This document shows, piece after piece, positions 1-10,600 of a stretch of DNA of 64,000 nt. The DNA comes from Streptococcus mitis subsp. hohhotensis (GTDB lineage: Bacteria; Bacillota; Bacilli; Lactobacillales; Streptococcaceae). The stretch's first letter is position 1. Each line of letters starts with the position of its first letter. A program made the translations under genes and the position numbers. A model generated the notes under the pieces. That model was not told where the DNA came from. It worked only from the letters and a program-made list of their open reading frames with translations, and searched no databases. The stretch spans positions 1 to 64,000 of the forward strand of contig NZ_JPFZ01000010.1 in assembly GCF_000722775.1 (NCBI RefSeq), in the 5' to 3' direction.

Positions 1-1137
1 GACCACTTTATCAAACGTATCATCATTAGTTGTCCAGTCTTGGAAATCAATATGACCTGTTACCAAGTTGACATTGCTCCAACGTTTGAAGTTCAGTGTC
101 TCAACCACATCATCCTTAGCCTTGCTTCCATCTTCGTAAACATAATGAATGGTACGACTAACACTTTCCTTGTTGTCCAAGTTTTCAACGCTTCCTGGCC
201 AACGTGGGCTATCTGGTTGTCCTGGAGTGACTGGTGTATTTGGTTGTGGCTTAGGTTCTTTCGGTGTCACACGTTCGACACGTTCTGAAAGGGTTACTGT
301 GTAGACTTGGTCACGTGCTGTATCGTAGTCATAAACCTTGGCACCACCTGCTGTGAACTCATCGCTGACAAGCTTATAGCCTTGTTTCTTGAATTCATTG
401 ATTTGATTGGTAGTGCTGTAGGCAATGGCTTCCCCTGACTTACCTGTTACTTCATCTGATTTGAGAACATGATTGCCGTTAGTGCTTACATAACGGATAA
501 CAGCTTTTTGAGCATCCTTACGATAAGTGACTGTTTCAACTCGGTCTTGGTCTTTCGCTTGAACTCCACTTACAGCTGGGATTTCTGATTTATCCGCTGT
601 GTAACCTGCGATAGTTGGAGAGACCACTTTATCAAACGTATCATCATTAGTTGTCCAGTCTTGGAAATCAATATGACCTGTTACCAAGTTGACATTGCTC
701 CAACGTTTGAAGTTCAGTGTTTCAACCACATCATCCTTAGCCTTGCTTCCATCTTCGTAAACATAATGAATGGTACGACTAACACTTTCCTTGTTGTCCA
801 AGTTTTCAACGCTTCCTGGCCAACGTGGGCTATCTGGTTGTCCTGGAGTGACTGGTGTATTTGGTTGTGGGCTTGGGTTATCTGGGTTAACGGGTTCGAC
901 ACGTTCTGAAAGGGTTACTGTGTAGACTTGGTCACGTGCTGTATCGTAGTCATAAACCTTCGCACCACCTGCTGTGAATTCATCGCTGACAAGCTTATAG
1001 CCTTGTTTCTTGAATTCTGTGATTTGACTTGTAGTGCTGTAAGCAATCGCTTCTCCTGACTTACCTGTCACTTCATCTGTTTTGAGAACATGATTGCCGT
1101 TGGTACTTACATAACGGATAACAGCTTTTTGATTTTC
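1..1137 (-). repeat. 621-bp tandem repeat units inside the MucBP adhesin
   Basis: Sequence at 1-621 recurs at 622 onward with a 621-base period (207 codons, in frame). The first 240 bases of the two copies are almost identical; one difference is seen at position 99. They differ mainly in a proline-rich linker (positions 255-280 against 876-901). The second copy loses similarity near 1137. More copies may lie beyond the left edge. Confidence 0.9.
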
Positions 1138-2424
1138 TTTTTCAATAACTACATTAGAATCTTTTCCAACAGCGTCTAAATCATTATCATCGTTTGGATC
1201 AATGGTTTTTGTTTCCGCATTATATCCTCGAATAGATTGATTATCACTAATTTTCCAACCAACTGGTGCTTTAGGAATTTCAGTAACATCTGCTCTTGTT
1301 GTATCATTAAAATCGTTTTTATATTGTCGACGAATAGCAGCTTCTTGATTCTCGACTACTTCACCATTTGCATTGATATAATGTCCATTTTTATCGACTA
1401 GATTGATGTAACCTAAGTCTTTATACCAAACATTGATTTCTGTTTCAGGAGTAAAATTCGGATTAACTGTTAACTCATCCACACTCTTAGCATCTGCATA
1501 ATGACCTGGATTGACTGGAGTCATAACTTTCTTGAAAGTATAATCCAAATCTCCGATAGAACGTTTCCTGCGACGTGAACGAGATTGTGCTGCATGAGCT
1601 TCAATAGCACTCTTTAATTGCAAGCGGGCTTCTTGATCTAAGGGAATATTCCATCCGCCTTCTTTATTAGCCCTAGCATCTTCAACTCGGAGTCCTTTAA
1701 CAGGTTTTAAGGCGTTTTTATCTTTTTCTACCGACTCCTTTTCTACATTAGAAGTTTGTTCAACTACTTTTGATTCAGCATTTTTCGTTTCAGTAGATTC
1801 TATTTTACTAACTACTTCAGCTTTATCAACAATTTTAGTCGTAGTTGTCCCTCTATACTCCAAAGCAATAACTGCAGCTTGAAGATCAGACTCTGCTTGA
1901 GATAATTCTGACTCTGTCACATCTGCTTTATTTAATAATCCTTTAGCAGATTGGATATTAGTTTGAAGACGTTTTACAGTATCTTCAGTGTATAACTTAA
2001 GCTCAAATTTTTCTGCACGCGAAAGAGCTGTTAACAATTTTGATTTATCAACAGCACTTTGATGAGAAACTGCTTCTTTTTCAACTTTTGCTTCTTCAAC
2101 TTTTTCTGCTGAGGCTTTAGCATCTTCAGATTTAACTGGAGTTACCTCTACTGGATTAGCAGCCATTGGAGCTGCGTAAGTCATTTCTTTCTTAGCTGTA
2201 GAAACTTCTGCTAGTTTGGTAACTTCTTCTACCTTATCAACAGAAATACTGCTAGTAACTTCTGAATGATGTTCATCTGCTTGTACCGCTTGAGTATTAG
2301 CAGCTGTTCCTAAGACCAAGGCTGTCCCGAGCAAGACACTTGCTACCCCAAAGTGATATTTACGAATAGAGTATCTTTGTTGCAAGCTATACCAGTCAAA
2401 TGATTTTTTATGTGAATATTTCAT
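1..2424 (-). CDS. MucBP-type repeat surface adhesin, 5' part (runs off left edge)
   Basis: The frame is open for 808 codons from ATG 2424 to the window edge; I read it through for stops and found none in the parts checked. The start has a good ribosome site (AGGAG, 6 bases before ATG). The N-terminus carries a YSIRK-type signal (RYSIRKYHFGVASVLLG) with cleavage probably near residue 50. A lysine/glutamate-rich helical segment follows, then a basic SRSRRRKRS stretch near residue 285, also seen in other large streptococcal surface proteins. After that come 207-residue repeats with a MucBP-like part (VIRYVSTNGNHVL, TGKSGE) and a Mub-B2-like part (HYVYEDGSKA, VNLVTGHIDFQDW). The family binds mucins or host glycans at the cell wall; the ligand here is unknown. 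An LPXTG anchor is expected in the missing C-terminus. It is divergent from the Mga-like regulator at 2641, which may control it (inference). Confidence 0.88.
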   Translation of the reverse strand, partial: MKYSHKKSFDWYSLQQRYSIRKYHFGVASVLLGTALVLGTAANTQAVQADEHHSEVTSSISVDKVEEVTKLAEVSTAKKEMTYAAPMAANPVEVTPVKSEDAKASAEKVEEAKVEKEAVSHQSAVDKSKLLTALSRAEKFELKLYTEDTVKRLQTNIQSAKGLLNKADVTESELSQAESDLQAAVIALEYRGTTTTKIVDKAEVVSKIESTETKNAESKVVEQTSNVEKESVEKDKNALKPVKGLRVEDARANKEGGWNIPLDQEARLQLKSAIEAHAAQSRSRRRKRSIGDLDYTFKKVMTPVNPGHYADAKSVDELTVNPNFTPETEINVWYKDLGYINLVDKNGHYINANGEVVENQEAAIRRQYKNDFNDTTRADVTEIPKAPVGWKISDNQSIRGYNAETKTIDPNDDNDLDAVGKDSNVVIEKENQKAVIRYVSTNGNHVLKTDEVTGKSGEAIAYSTTSQITEFKKQGYKLVSDEFTAGGAKVYDYDTARDQVYTVTLSERVEPVNPDNPSPQPNTPVTPGQPDSPRWPGSVENLDNKESVSRTIHYVYEDGSKAKDDVVETLNFKRWSNVNLVTGHIDFQDWTTNDDTFDKVVSPTIAGYTADKSEIPAVSGVQAKDQDRVETVTYRKDAQKAVIRYVSTNGNHVLKSDEVTGKSGEAIAYSTTNQINEFKKQGYKLVSDEFTAGGAKVYDYDTARDQVYTVTLSERVERVTPKEPKPQPNTPVTPGQPDSPRWPGSVENLDNKESVSRTIHYVYEDGSKAKDDVVETLNFKRWSNVNLVTGHIDFQDWTTNDDTFDKVV

Positions 2425-2604
2425 TTTGAACTCCTAGATAATATTTTATAGTTCTCACTCTACAACTATTTGATATATAAATCAATATTATCTAAGCAAT
2501 TAATATATTCTCTTTTTGTACCTAAAAGCCACTTATCTTATTCTCATTTTTCTGATTAAGTAAGACACTTTTTTACTCTAACATTTTTGTACACCTCATA
2601 CAAT

Positions 2605-2634
2605 AATATGATATAATAAAAATAGGAGGAAATT
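2605..2634 (+). promoter_or_regulatory. Extended -10 promoter and Shine-Dalgarno of the Mga-like regulator
   Basis: TGATATAAT at 2609-2617 is a consensus extended -10 (TGN before TATAAT at 2612-2617). No good -35 is seen. AGGAGGAAA follows from about 2624, eleven bases before ATG 2641, which is slightly long spacing. The 216 bases between the two divergent genes are AT-rich and hold both promoters. Confidence 0.6.
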
Positions 2635-2640
2635 AGAAAC

Positions 2641-4125
2641 ATGCGCAATCTTTTATCCACAAAAGATCAAAGACAATTACGCTTAATGGAGAGCCTAATT
2701 CAGAATCGTAATTGGATGAGATTACATGAACTTGCTGACAATTTAGGATGTACAGAACGAATTCTAAAAAGTGATTTAAATGAATTACGTACCGCCTTTC
2801 CAACTATTGACATCCAATCTTCTATTAATGGAATTATGATAGATTTAGATGTGCAGACTAGCGTGGAAGATGTATATCAATATTTTCTTGCCCATTCTCA
2901 ATCTTTTCAATTACTGGAGTATATGTTTTTTAATGAAGGTCTACCGATTTATCGAACCGTTGAAAATCTTCACTCAAGTAATGCCAATCTCTATCGATTA
3001 GGTCGAAATATCACAAAAACTCTATCATCTCAATTCCAAATTGAACTATCTTTTACTCCAACTGAGATACGAGGAAATGAAATCGATATTCGCTATTTTT
3101 ATGCTCAATACTTTTCTGAGCGTTATTATTTCCTAGACTGGCCTTTCCCAGATATCCCTGAAGAGGACTTAACAGAATTTGCTGATTTCTTCTATAAAAT
3201 CACCAATTATCCAATGCGATTTTCAATTTATAGAATGTATAAATTGATGATAGCTATCAGTATCTACCGCATTAAAAATGGTCATTTCATTGACTTACCC
3301 AATCATTTTAACGATGACTACTATCCTCTTTTGATGAATATTCCAAATTTTGAGGAGATACTTGTCCATTTCTCTGAGAAGTTGGGACTTGAAATGACTC
3401 CAGATACAATCGCTCAAATTTTTATTTCTTTTCTTCAGAATGATATTTTCCTCGACCCTCAAGACTTCTTCAATTCTTTAGAAGAAAATAGTGAGGCAAA
3501 GTATTCTTACCAGTTACTCAGTCAAATATTGGAACGTCTAGCAAAACAATTTAAGATTACTTTTACCAACCGCGAAGAGCTTATTTGGCATTTACACAAC
3601 ACTGCTTTCTTCGAAAGACAGGAAATCTTTTCTACCCCAATCTTATTTGAACAAAAAGCATTGACGATTAAAAAATTCGAAGTTTACTTCCCAGACTTTA
3701 TGGGGAGTGCGCGTCAAGAACTGGCTCAATACCGTCAAGCAATTGGACAGCATGACCATCCTGAACAGTTGGAACACTTGATGTACACTATCTTAACCCA
3801 TGCTGAAAACCTCTCTACTCAGTTGTTAGAAAATCGACCACCTATCAAGGTTTTGATTATCAGTAACTTTGACCATGCTATATCCCTTACCTTTGTTGAT
3901 ATGCTTTCCTATTACTGTAATAACCGCTTTACCTTCGATACTTGGGATGAATTGGAAACAAATCCTGAGATTTTAAATCAGACAGGTTATGATATCATCG
4001 TGTCTAATTTCTATATTCCAGGAATTACCAAGAAGTTTATTTGTCAAAATCATCTGTCAATTATGGATTTAGTTAATCACCTCAACACCTTATCAAATGA
4101 GATTCATATATCCAATACTTTATAA
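2641..4125 (+). CDS. Mga/MgrA-family transcriptional regulator
   Basis: The 494-residue protein matches the size and layout of streptococcal Mga-type regulators: N-terminal winged helix-turn-helix (residues about 10-70, LHELADNLGCTERILKSDL), a second HTH near 90-150, then PRD-like and EIIB-like regions. The N-terminus (MRNLLSTKDQRQL, CTER, SSINGI) resembles pneumococcal MgrA from memory, but it is clearly a divergent relative. Such proteins activate or repress surface adhesin and pilus genes in response to growth phase and sugar status. The gene is divergent from one large adhesin and upstream of another, so it is a plausible local regulator of the islet; this is inference. It has its own promoter and ends at a strong terminator. 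Confidence 0.85.
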   Translation: MRNLLSTKDQRQLRLMESLIQNRNWMRLHELADNLGCTERILKSDLNELRTAFPTIDIQSSINGIMIDLDVQTSVEDVYQYFLAHSQSFQLLEYMFFNEGLPIYRTVENLHSSNANLYRLGRNITKTLSSQFQIELSFTPTEIRGNEIDIRYFYAQYFSERYYFLDWPFPDIPEEDLTEFADFFYKITNYPMRFSIYRMYKLMIAISIYRIKNGHFIDLPNHFNDDYYPLLMNIPNFEEILVHFSEKLGLEMTPDTIAQIFISFLQNDIFLDPQDFFNSLEENSEAKYSYQLLSQILERLAKQFKITFTNREELIWHLHNTAFFERQEIFSTPILFEQKALTIKKFEVYFPDFMGSARQELAQYRQAIGQHDHPEQLEHLMYTILTHAENLSTQLLENRPPIKVLIISNFDHAISLTFVDMLSYYCNNRFTFDTWDELETNPEILNQTGYDIIVSNFYIPGITKKFICQNHLSIMDLVNHLNTLSNEIHISNTL

Positions 4126-4128
4126 GAT

Positions 4129-4162
4129 AGAAAAAGTCAGCATAATCCTGCTGACTTTTTCT
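4129..4162 (+). terminator. Rho-independent terminator of the Mga-like gene
   Basis: AGAAAAAGTCAGCA pairs with TGCTGACTTTTTCT across a six-base loop, directly after the stop codon at 4125. A and T runs on both sides would let it work in both directions, so it could also stop transcripts arriving on the minus strand. Confidence 0.9.
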
Positions 4163-4174
4163 CTTATCTGATTT

Positions 4175-4424
4175 CTATACTTCCTTAACAAAAACCAATT
4201 CCTGTGGTTGGGACAGATCTTCTCGGTAGGCAAATCCTGCAAAGCTTAAGCGACGAGCTTCCTCCACAGTTTGTACTTGATTTTCTATCAGAGCTGTTAG
4301 GAAGGCACCACGCGCTTTCTTGGAAATGGTTGAATGTATCTTCAGCTGCCCACCTCTATCCTCCATGAATTTGAAGGTCACCATCTTTTCTCTAATTTCC
4401 TTAGAAAATACAGTCTCAAACTCT
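4175..4424 (-). pseudogene. Duplicate 3' fragment of yaaA
   Basis: This matches the last part of the intact yaaA at 15396-16124 (residues about 160-242), in the same orientation. Similarity begins near 4170 and stops abruptly near 4424. The best internal frame (from ATG 4384) differs from the intact protein at 5 of 69 residues, and DNA differs at roughly one base in ten. There is no upstream coding part and no convincing ribosome site, so it is probably not expressed. It marks the outer edge of an insertion between the two yaaA ends. Confidence 0.85.
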
Positions 4425-4576
4425 GCTTCCTTCTAGGATAAGATTGAAATAAAATATAAACAAATAGATTAGGAAATTTAAATCAATTTCTAAAAATTAA
4501 TTAGAAGTCGTATTATACTATTCTTGTTTCAATACACTATAGTAAATAAGAGGCACTATAATACCTGTCACACGTC

Positions 4577-4610
4577 AAATAGACTGAAGTTTTCACCTCA
4601 GTCTATTTTT
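4577..4610 (-). terminator. Terminator of the giant LPXTG protein gene
   Basis: AAATAGACTGA pairs with TCAGTCTATTT across a ten-base loop, flanked by T runs. It lies about 30 bases past the stop codon of the minus-strand gene at 4643. Confidence 0.8.
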
Positions 4611-4642
4611 CTATTAGATTTCAGAAAGGAAGTTTTTCTTTC

Positions 4643-7600
4643 TTAGTCTTCTTTTTTCTTACGAGCTACGAGTCCGAATACACCCAACATTCCAAGAAGT
4701 CCAAGACTAGTTAAACCAGCCTTATCCTCTGTACCAGTATTTGGTAATTCCTTCTTGTCATTGGCTACGGTTGTTTCAACGGCTACTGGTTTAGAATCAG
4801 TAGAACTTGTCTGAACTGGAGTAGCTACTGGTTTTTCTGGACTTGTAGGAGTCTCTGGAGAGCTTGGTTGCTCTTGATTGATTGGTTTTGTCACTTTCTT
4901 ATAGTGATGTAGTATATTTCCTTTAGCATCCGTTGTTGAATGACTAAATTCATATCCTTCCAACTCTATTGGATTGTGTTTTCCTTCTTTATCTGAAGTA
5001 ATTCGGTTACCATTTTCATCAAGATATTCCGTTACAATCTGAACAGTTGAATCATCATTTTGAGAAATGACTCCTCCACCATTTTGTGATTTAGGCGTTA
5101 CAGTTACACGAACATCCACTGTGATAACTTTACCATTTGGCAATTCAATCGTTACCTTAACTGGATCTTTCTTACCTGGAGTTGTTAAGTCTGGAATGTT
5201 TTCAACCTTAGTAGTTGCTCCTTCTGGTACTTTAATTTGTTTTAAAATATCTTCTGGAGTCAATTTACCTGTTGTAACTGGTGTTTCGATTTCCTTAACT
5301 GGAGTTACAGTTACAGGAACATCCACTGTGATAACTTTACCATTTGGCAATTCAATCGTTACCTTAACTGGGTCTTTCTTACCTGGTGTTGTCAAATCTG
5401 GAATATTTTCAACCTTAGTAATCTTACCACCTTCTGGAATCGTAATTCCTTTAGTGTAATCGTCCCGTGTTAATGGTGTGGTTGTTACTGGAGTCTCGAT
5501 TTCCTTAACTGGAGTTACATTTACTGGTACGTCCACTGTCACTACTTTGCCATTTGGTAATGTTACAGTTACTTTAACTGGGTCTTTCTTACCTGGAGTT
5601 GTTAAGTCTGGAATATTTTCAACCTTAGTAGTTGCTCCTTCTGGTACTTTAATTTGTTTTAAGATATCTTCTGGAGTCAATTTACCTGTTGTAACTGGGG
5701 TTTCGATTTCCTTAACTGGAGTTACAGTTACTGGTACATCCACTGTATAAGATTTACCGTTTGGTAATGTAATCGTTACTTTAACTGGATCCTTCTTACC
5801 TGGTGTTGTCAAATCTGTAAGATCGCCGACCTTAACAGTTGCTCCTTCTGGAATCTTCATTCCTTTTGTATAATCGTCTTTAGTTAAAGGAGTGTTTGTT
5901 ACTGGTGTTTCAATCGGTGTTGGTTTTGTTTCAACTACTTTAATAGTAGCTGGAACTTCTGCTAACACTTTTCCATCTTTATCTTTTACAACTACAGTTA
6001 CTGGTTTATCCCCTGGAGTTGATCCATCATAGGCTTCCGTTGTTCCTTCTGGAATCTTGTATTCGAATGTTGAACCTGCTGGATAATCACCTGGTGTAAT
6101 ACTATCTTCCGCTTTTGGTTTATCCTTATCTTCAGCATTCACTGGAGTTAATTGTTCTTTTCCTTGAACAACTTTGATTTTCGCAGGTACTTCTACAATT
6201 GGATCACCATCTGAATCTTTCACAACTACAGTTACATCTTTTTCACCTGGTGTTGAACCATCATAGGCTTCTGTTTTTCCTTCTGGCGTCTTGTACTCAA
6301 ATGTTGAACCTTCTGGATAATCATCTGGTGTAATGCTATCTTGTGGTTTTGGTTTCTTATCACTTTCAGCATTTACTGGAACATACTGTGTCTTAGGTTC
6401 TACAACAACAATCTTAGCTGGAATTTCTGTAATTGGTTGTCCATTCAGCTTAGCTACTACCGTTACAGGTTTCTCACCTGGTGTTGTTGTATCTACTGGA
6501 GTGTTATCTTTATATTCAAATGTTGTTCCAGTTGGGAAATCATTAGGATTAATGTTATCTTTCGTATCTGGCTGTTTCTTAGCTGGATCTACTGGTACAT
6601 ATTTAGGATAACTTTCCACCACACGTACAGTTGCTGGTACTTCAACAATTGTGTTTCCTTGTGGGTCAAGTACTTCAACAACCACATTCTTATCTCCAGG
6701 TGTTGTTACATCGATTGGACTTGTTTGTCCATCTGGAGTCTTATATCTAAATGTAGATCCTTCTGGATAATCTGTCTTATCAATGCTCTTTTCTGGATCT
6801 GGTTGTTTGTTGTTTTCATCCACTGGAACGATTTGAGGCACACCTTCAACTACTGTAACTGGGACTTTAACAGTCGTTGTTTTTTCTTGACCATCTACTG
6901 TATATTTAACAGTTACATCCACTTCAGTATCTTCTGTTAAGTCTGGAACTGTAATTGTAGCTGTCTCATCAATAGCAACTGTTGCACCTTGAGGTAATTT
7001 TCCTGTAAATGTTCCGTCAGCAATTGCTTGTTTCGCTTGAGCAAGTACTTTTTCTTTTGCTTTTTCTTTATCACCATTTTTAGGAACAAGAATTTCATCA
7101 GCTTCTGGTTTTGGTAAAACTGTTACTGGAACACTTACTGTTTCTGTTAATTTACCATTATCATATGTTACTGGCACATCAACTTTTACATCTTTTGCTC
7201 CTGCTTTTCCTGTTGTTTCTGGTAAGGTTGTTGGTTCACCTTTTGTACCATCTGTTCCTGGTGTTACTGCATCTTTCGCTTGATCAGCTGTCGGTTTTTC
7301 ACCTTCGAGCACGACAATTTTACTTGGAGTTGAGCTTACTACTGTAACTGGGACTGAAATAGTATCTTCTGCTACTACTGTACCTGTGCTATCTTTGTAT
7401 TGAACTTTTACTGGTACAGTGTCCTTATCGCCATTAGAATCTGTTGCTGGAACAGTATATGTTTGATTTGGATCTAATTCTGCTGTAACTCCTGATGGTA
7501 ATGTTAGTTTACCTACTGCAGCTTGTGCTTTTTCTTTCACTGCTGTTTTCAAGCTATCACTAGTTGTATCTTTTAATGTTGTTACTTTTTCTGGTGTTGC

Positions 7601-10600
7601 TTTTGGTAATACTTCAACTGGTACATTTACAGTTTCTTCACGTTTTTTATCACCTGAACCATAATTTACAGTTACTGGCGCTGTTAATGTTTCATCTCCA
7701 ACCTTTCCAGTTGTTTCAGGCAACTTAGTTTCATCTACAGTTTTCTCATTTCCCGTTGTAGTAACTGCATCTTTAAGTTTATCAGTAGTTGGTTTATCCC
7801 CTTCTACTACATAAACTGGTGTTGTAGTTGATACACGTGGTTGAACTTTAACCGTAAACTCTTGCGTAATGTTGTCGTTCATATCTTTCTTCGTATCAAA
7901 TAATGGGTCTTTATCAAACGGATTGTCGACGATATCATATCCCATTGATTTCAATACGTCGATATGAGCTTGCACATCACTTTCAGGAATTGTTTCGCCT
8001 GATTTACCAGTTAGAGTTAAGATATGGTCATTCAACTCAGTTTCTGTTTGAGTTTTTGGATCGACTGAAACAAATTTAACTTTTGCTTTTTGATCGTCTT
8101 TATCATAGGTAATCTTGATGTTTGCTTTTGGATCCGTAATTTTTGGTGGTTTATAACCTTCTGCTGGATTGGCAGGATTTACTAGTTCTAATGGTGTTCC
8201 ATTGCCATCTTTTGAAGTATATCCATCTTTATGAGGAATAATTTGTGTAATTTCACCAGTTTTGGTTGGATCATTTGGATCATTAGGGAATGAAATCGGT
8301 TCTCCATCCTTACCAGTAGTTGGATCAACAGGAATCCAGCTTCCAATCTTCGTATAAGTAACCTTATCCGTTTCATCAGGGATTACTTTTGTATCTTTTG
8401 TAGGAGTTGCTGCTTCTTTGGCTGGAATTTCTTTTTTATCAGCAATATAGCCTGATAGAACATCTACTCCAACTTTATCCCATATTTTATTTGGAGTTTC
8501 CCAATCTGTATAAGTAACTTCTTTTGTAACAAGATTAACGGTCGCTTTTCTTGTGAATGGCACAGTTTGAACAATATCATCCTTGGCTTTTTCTTCAAGT
8601 GCTGTATCAGATTTTTTCTTCACATATGAAATAACACGTTTCGCAGTTGTTTTCAAATCAGTCTCAGTCAGTCCCGCAGGCCATTTTAATTCTGGATTTT
8701 CCCCATTTGGATCTACTGGTGTATCTTTTTCATGAGGAGTTGTTACTGGGACTTCAATAATTCTTGGTTTTACTACTACTTCAAACGTTTGAGAAGGTGA
8801 TGAAGTTCCATCAGTTGGGTTCACATCTTCTTGGTCATCAAAAGTTGGATGATGATTGTCTGCTGTATGGTAGCCATCACTTTCAACTTCGTACCCTTTA
8901 TTTTTCAATTCTTTAATTTTATTTTCAATGTCCGTATTTGTTGGTAATTCTTCACCAGATTTACCCGTTACTTCGTAACTTTGAATCACTTCATTTGTGC
9001 CACTATCAACCTTTTTCTCAATGACTACTGTCGCTTTTTGATTAGATGGAGTATAAGTAATCTCTGAATTCCCAAAGTTATCAGCTGGATTAAATCCGTC
9101 TGGAACTTTATAGCCTTCCTTAGGATTATTTGGATTTTTCGCTGTTAATTCGACTCCATTATAAACAGGAGTAAATCCTGGTACATAAGGAATTGTAATA
9201 GTTCCAAAGTCTCCTGGTTTTGTTGGATCTGTGGGATGATTTGGATAATGAATTTTTTCTGGTGCATCATTTGGTTTCTTACCATTTGGATAAGTTGGAA
9301 CAAATGATCCAATTTCTTTATAAAGAACTTTCTTCACTTCTGGAGTTACAACACCAGTTGAAGTTGGTACAGGTGCTTCTTTTGCAGGAACTGTTTTATC
9401 CGCATTATCTACTAATAAATAACTATTCACAACAGGAGAAGGTACTTTGTTAAACTTACCTTTTGTTCCATCAACTGTTGCATCTGTTAATTTATCCGCA
9501 CCTTCATAAACTGTCCAATCAGAATACGTAACTTCTTTTGTTTCTGGATTAACTGTTGCTGTTCGTTTATACGTTACTTTTTGAACTTTATCGACTTTAT
9601 CCGCTTCAATCGGTTGCGCATCTACTTTATCTTGATCCGCTTCTTTTAAGTACTTAATTGTACGTGTTACTTCTTTTACTAAATTCTCACGTGTTACACC
9701 AGAAGGATAAGTTCCTCGGTTTGAATCTCCCTCTTTAACAGGTGTTCCTTCCGTTTTTGGAGAAACTGGAGATGTCGAACTTGGATCTGTCGGATCTGTC
9801 GTTACCGTTGGATCTACCGTAATTAAATCTAACACATGAACATTCACAGTAGTTTCTGTAGATTTTTTACCTTCACTATCTGTAGATTGTACTTTTACTG
9901 GGTACGTACCTACAACTGTTGTATTTAAGTTACCAGCATCACTAACAGCAATTGATGGTTTAGTTAACTCAACACCATCACGATCATCTTCTAAGTCCGT
10001 TGCAGAAGGAACAGCTTTCTCTAATACCTTTTCATTTGTCCATTTATCAGTTTCTTTCGTTTTATACACATATAAATCAGAATTCTGAACAGCTACTGTT
10101 GGTGCTTCATTTTTCACTTCTCCATAGGCAGGTTCTGATTCATTTCCTGCTTTATCATAGACTGTTACTTTGATACGCTTATCAGGATTTGTACTGTCGC
10201 TTGCTTCATCTAAGTTTACAGTTTCAGGTAATGATAAAACTAATTTGCCATCTACTTCATTTATCTTTTCAGAATCCTTATACCAGCCATCTACTTTCTT
10301 CGTTAAAGTAATCGGTGCGGCTCCATTTGGTAATGTAACTTTTAGAGATGTCACTCCCCCAATAGCATGATTAATGCGATCAACCTTCGTTATTGCTTCA
10401 TCCTCTGTTAAGGTATGATGATTATTATTTTTATCATTGGCAATTAAATCTTGTTTTTCACGAGCCTCATTTGTAACACCTGTTTCATCTTCTGGAACAG
10501 ATATCAGTAATTTTTTAGGTTGATTCCTATCCTTTCCTTCCCCTTTTACTCCGTCTGTATGAATAGCTTCTACTGTTGGTGTCGTTGGTTTTGTTGAATC

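Noticed and set aside
40-909. Two 82-codon plus-strand frames with identical beginnings
   Set aside because: They are antisense to the 621-bp repeats of the MucBP adhesin and repeat only because the adhesin does.
4175-4384. A 69-codon frame as an independent gene
   Set aside because: It is the C-terminal end of YaaA with no start signals; listed as a fragment instead.
5067-6940. Several open plus-strand frames opposite the giant adhesin gene
   Set aside because: They are antisense shadows of the repeat array, with repetitive low-complexity translation and no ribosome sites; the minus-strand frame has signal peptide, repeats and LPNTG.
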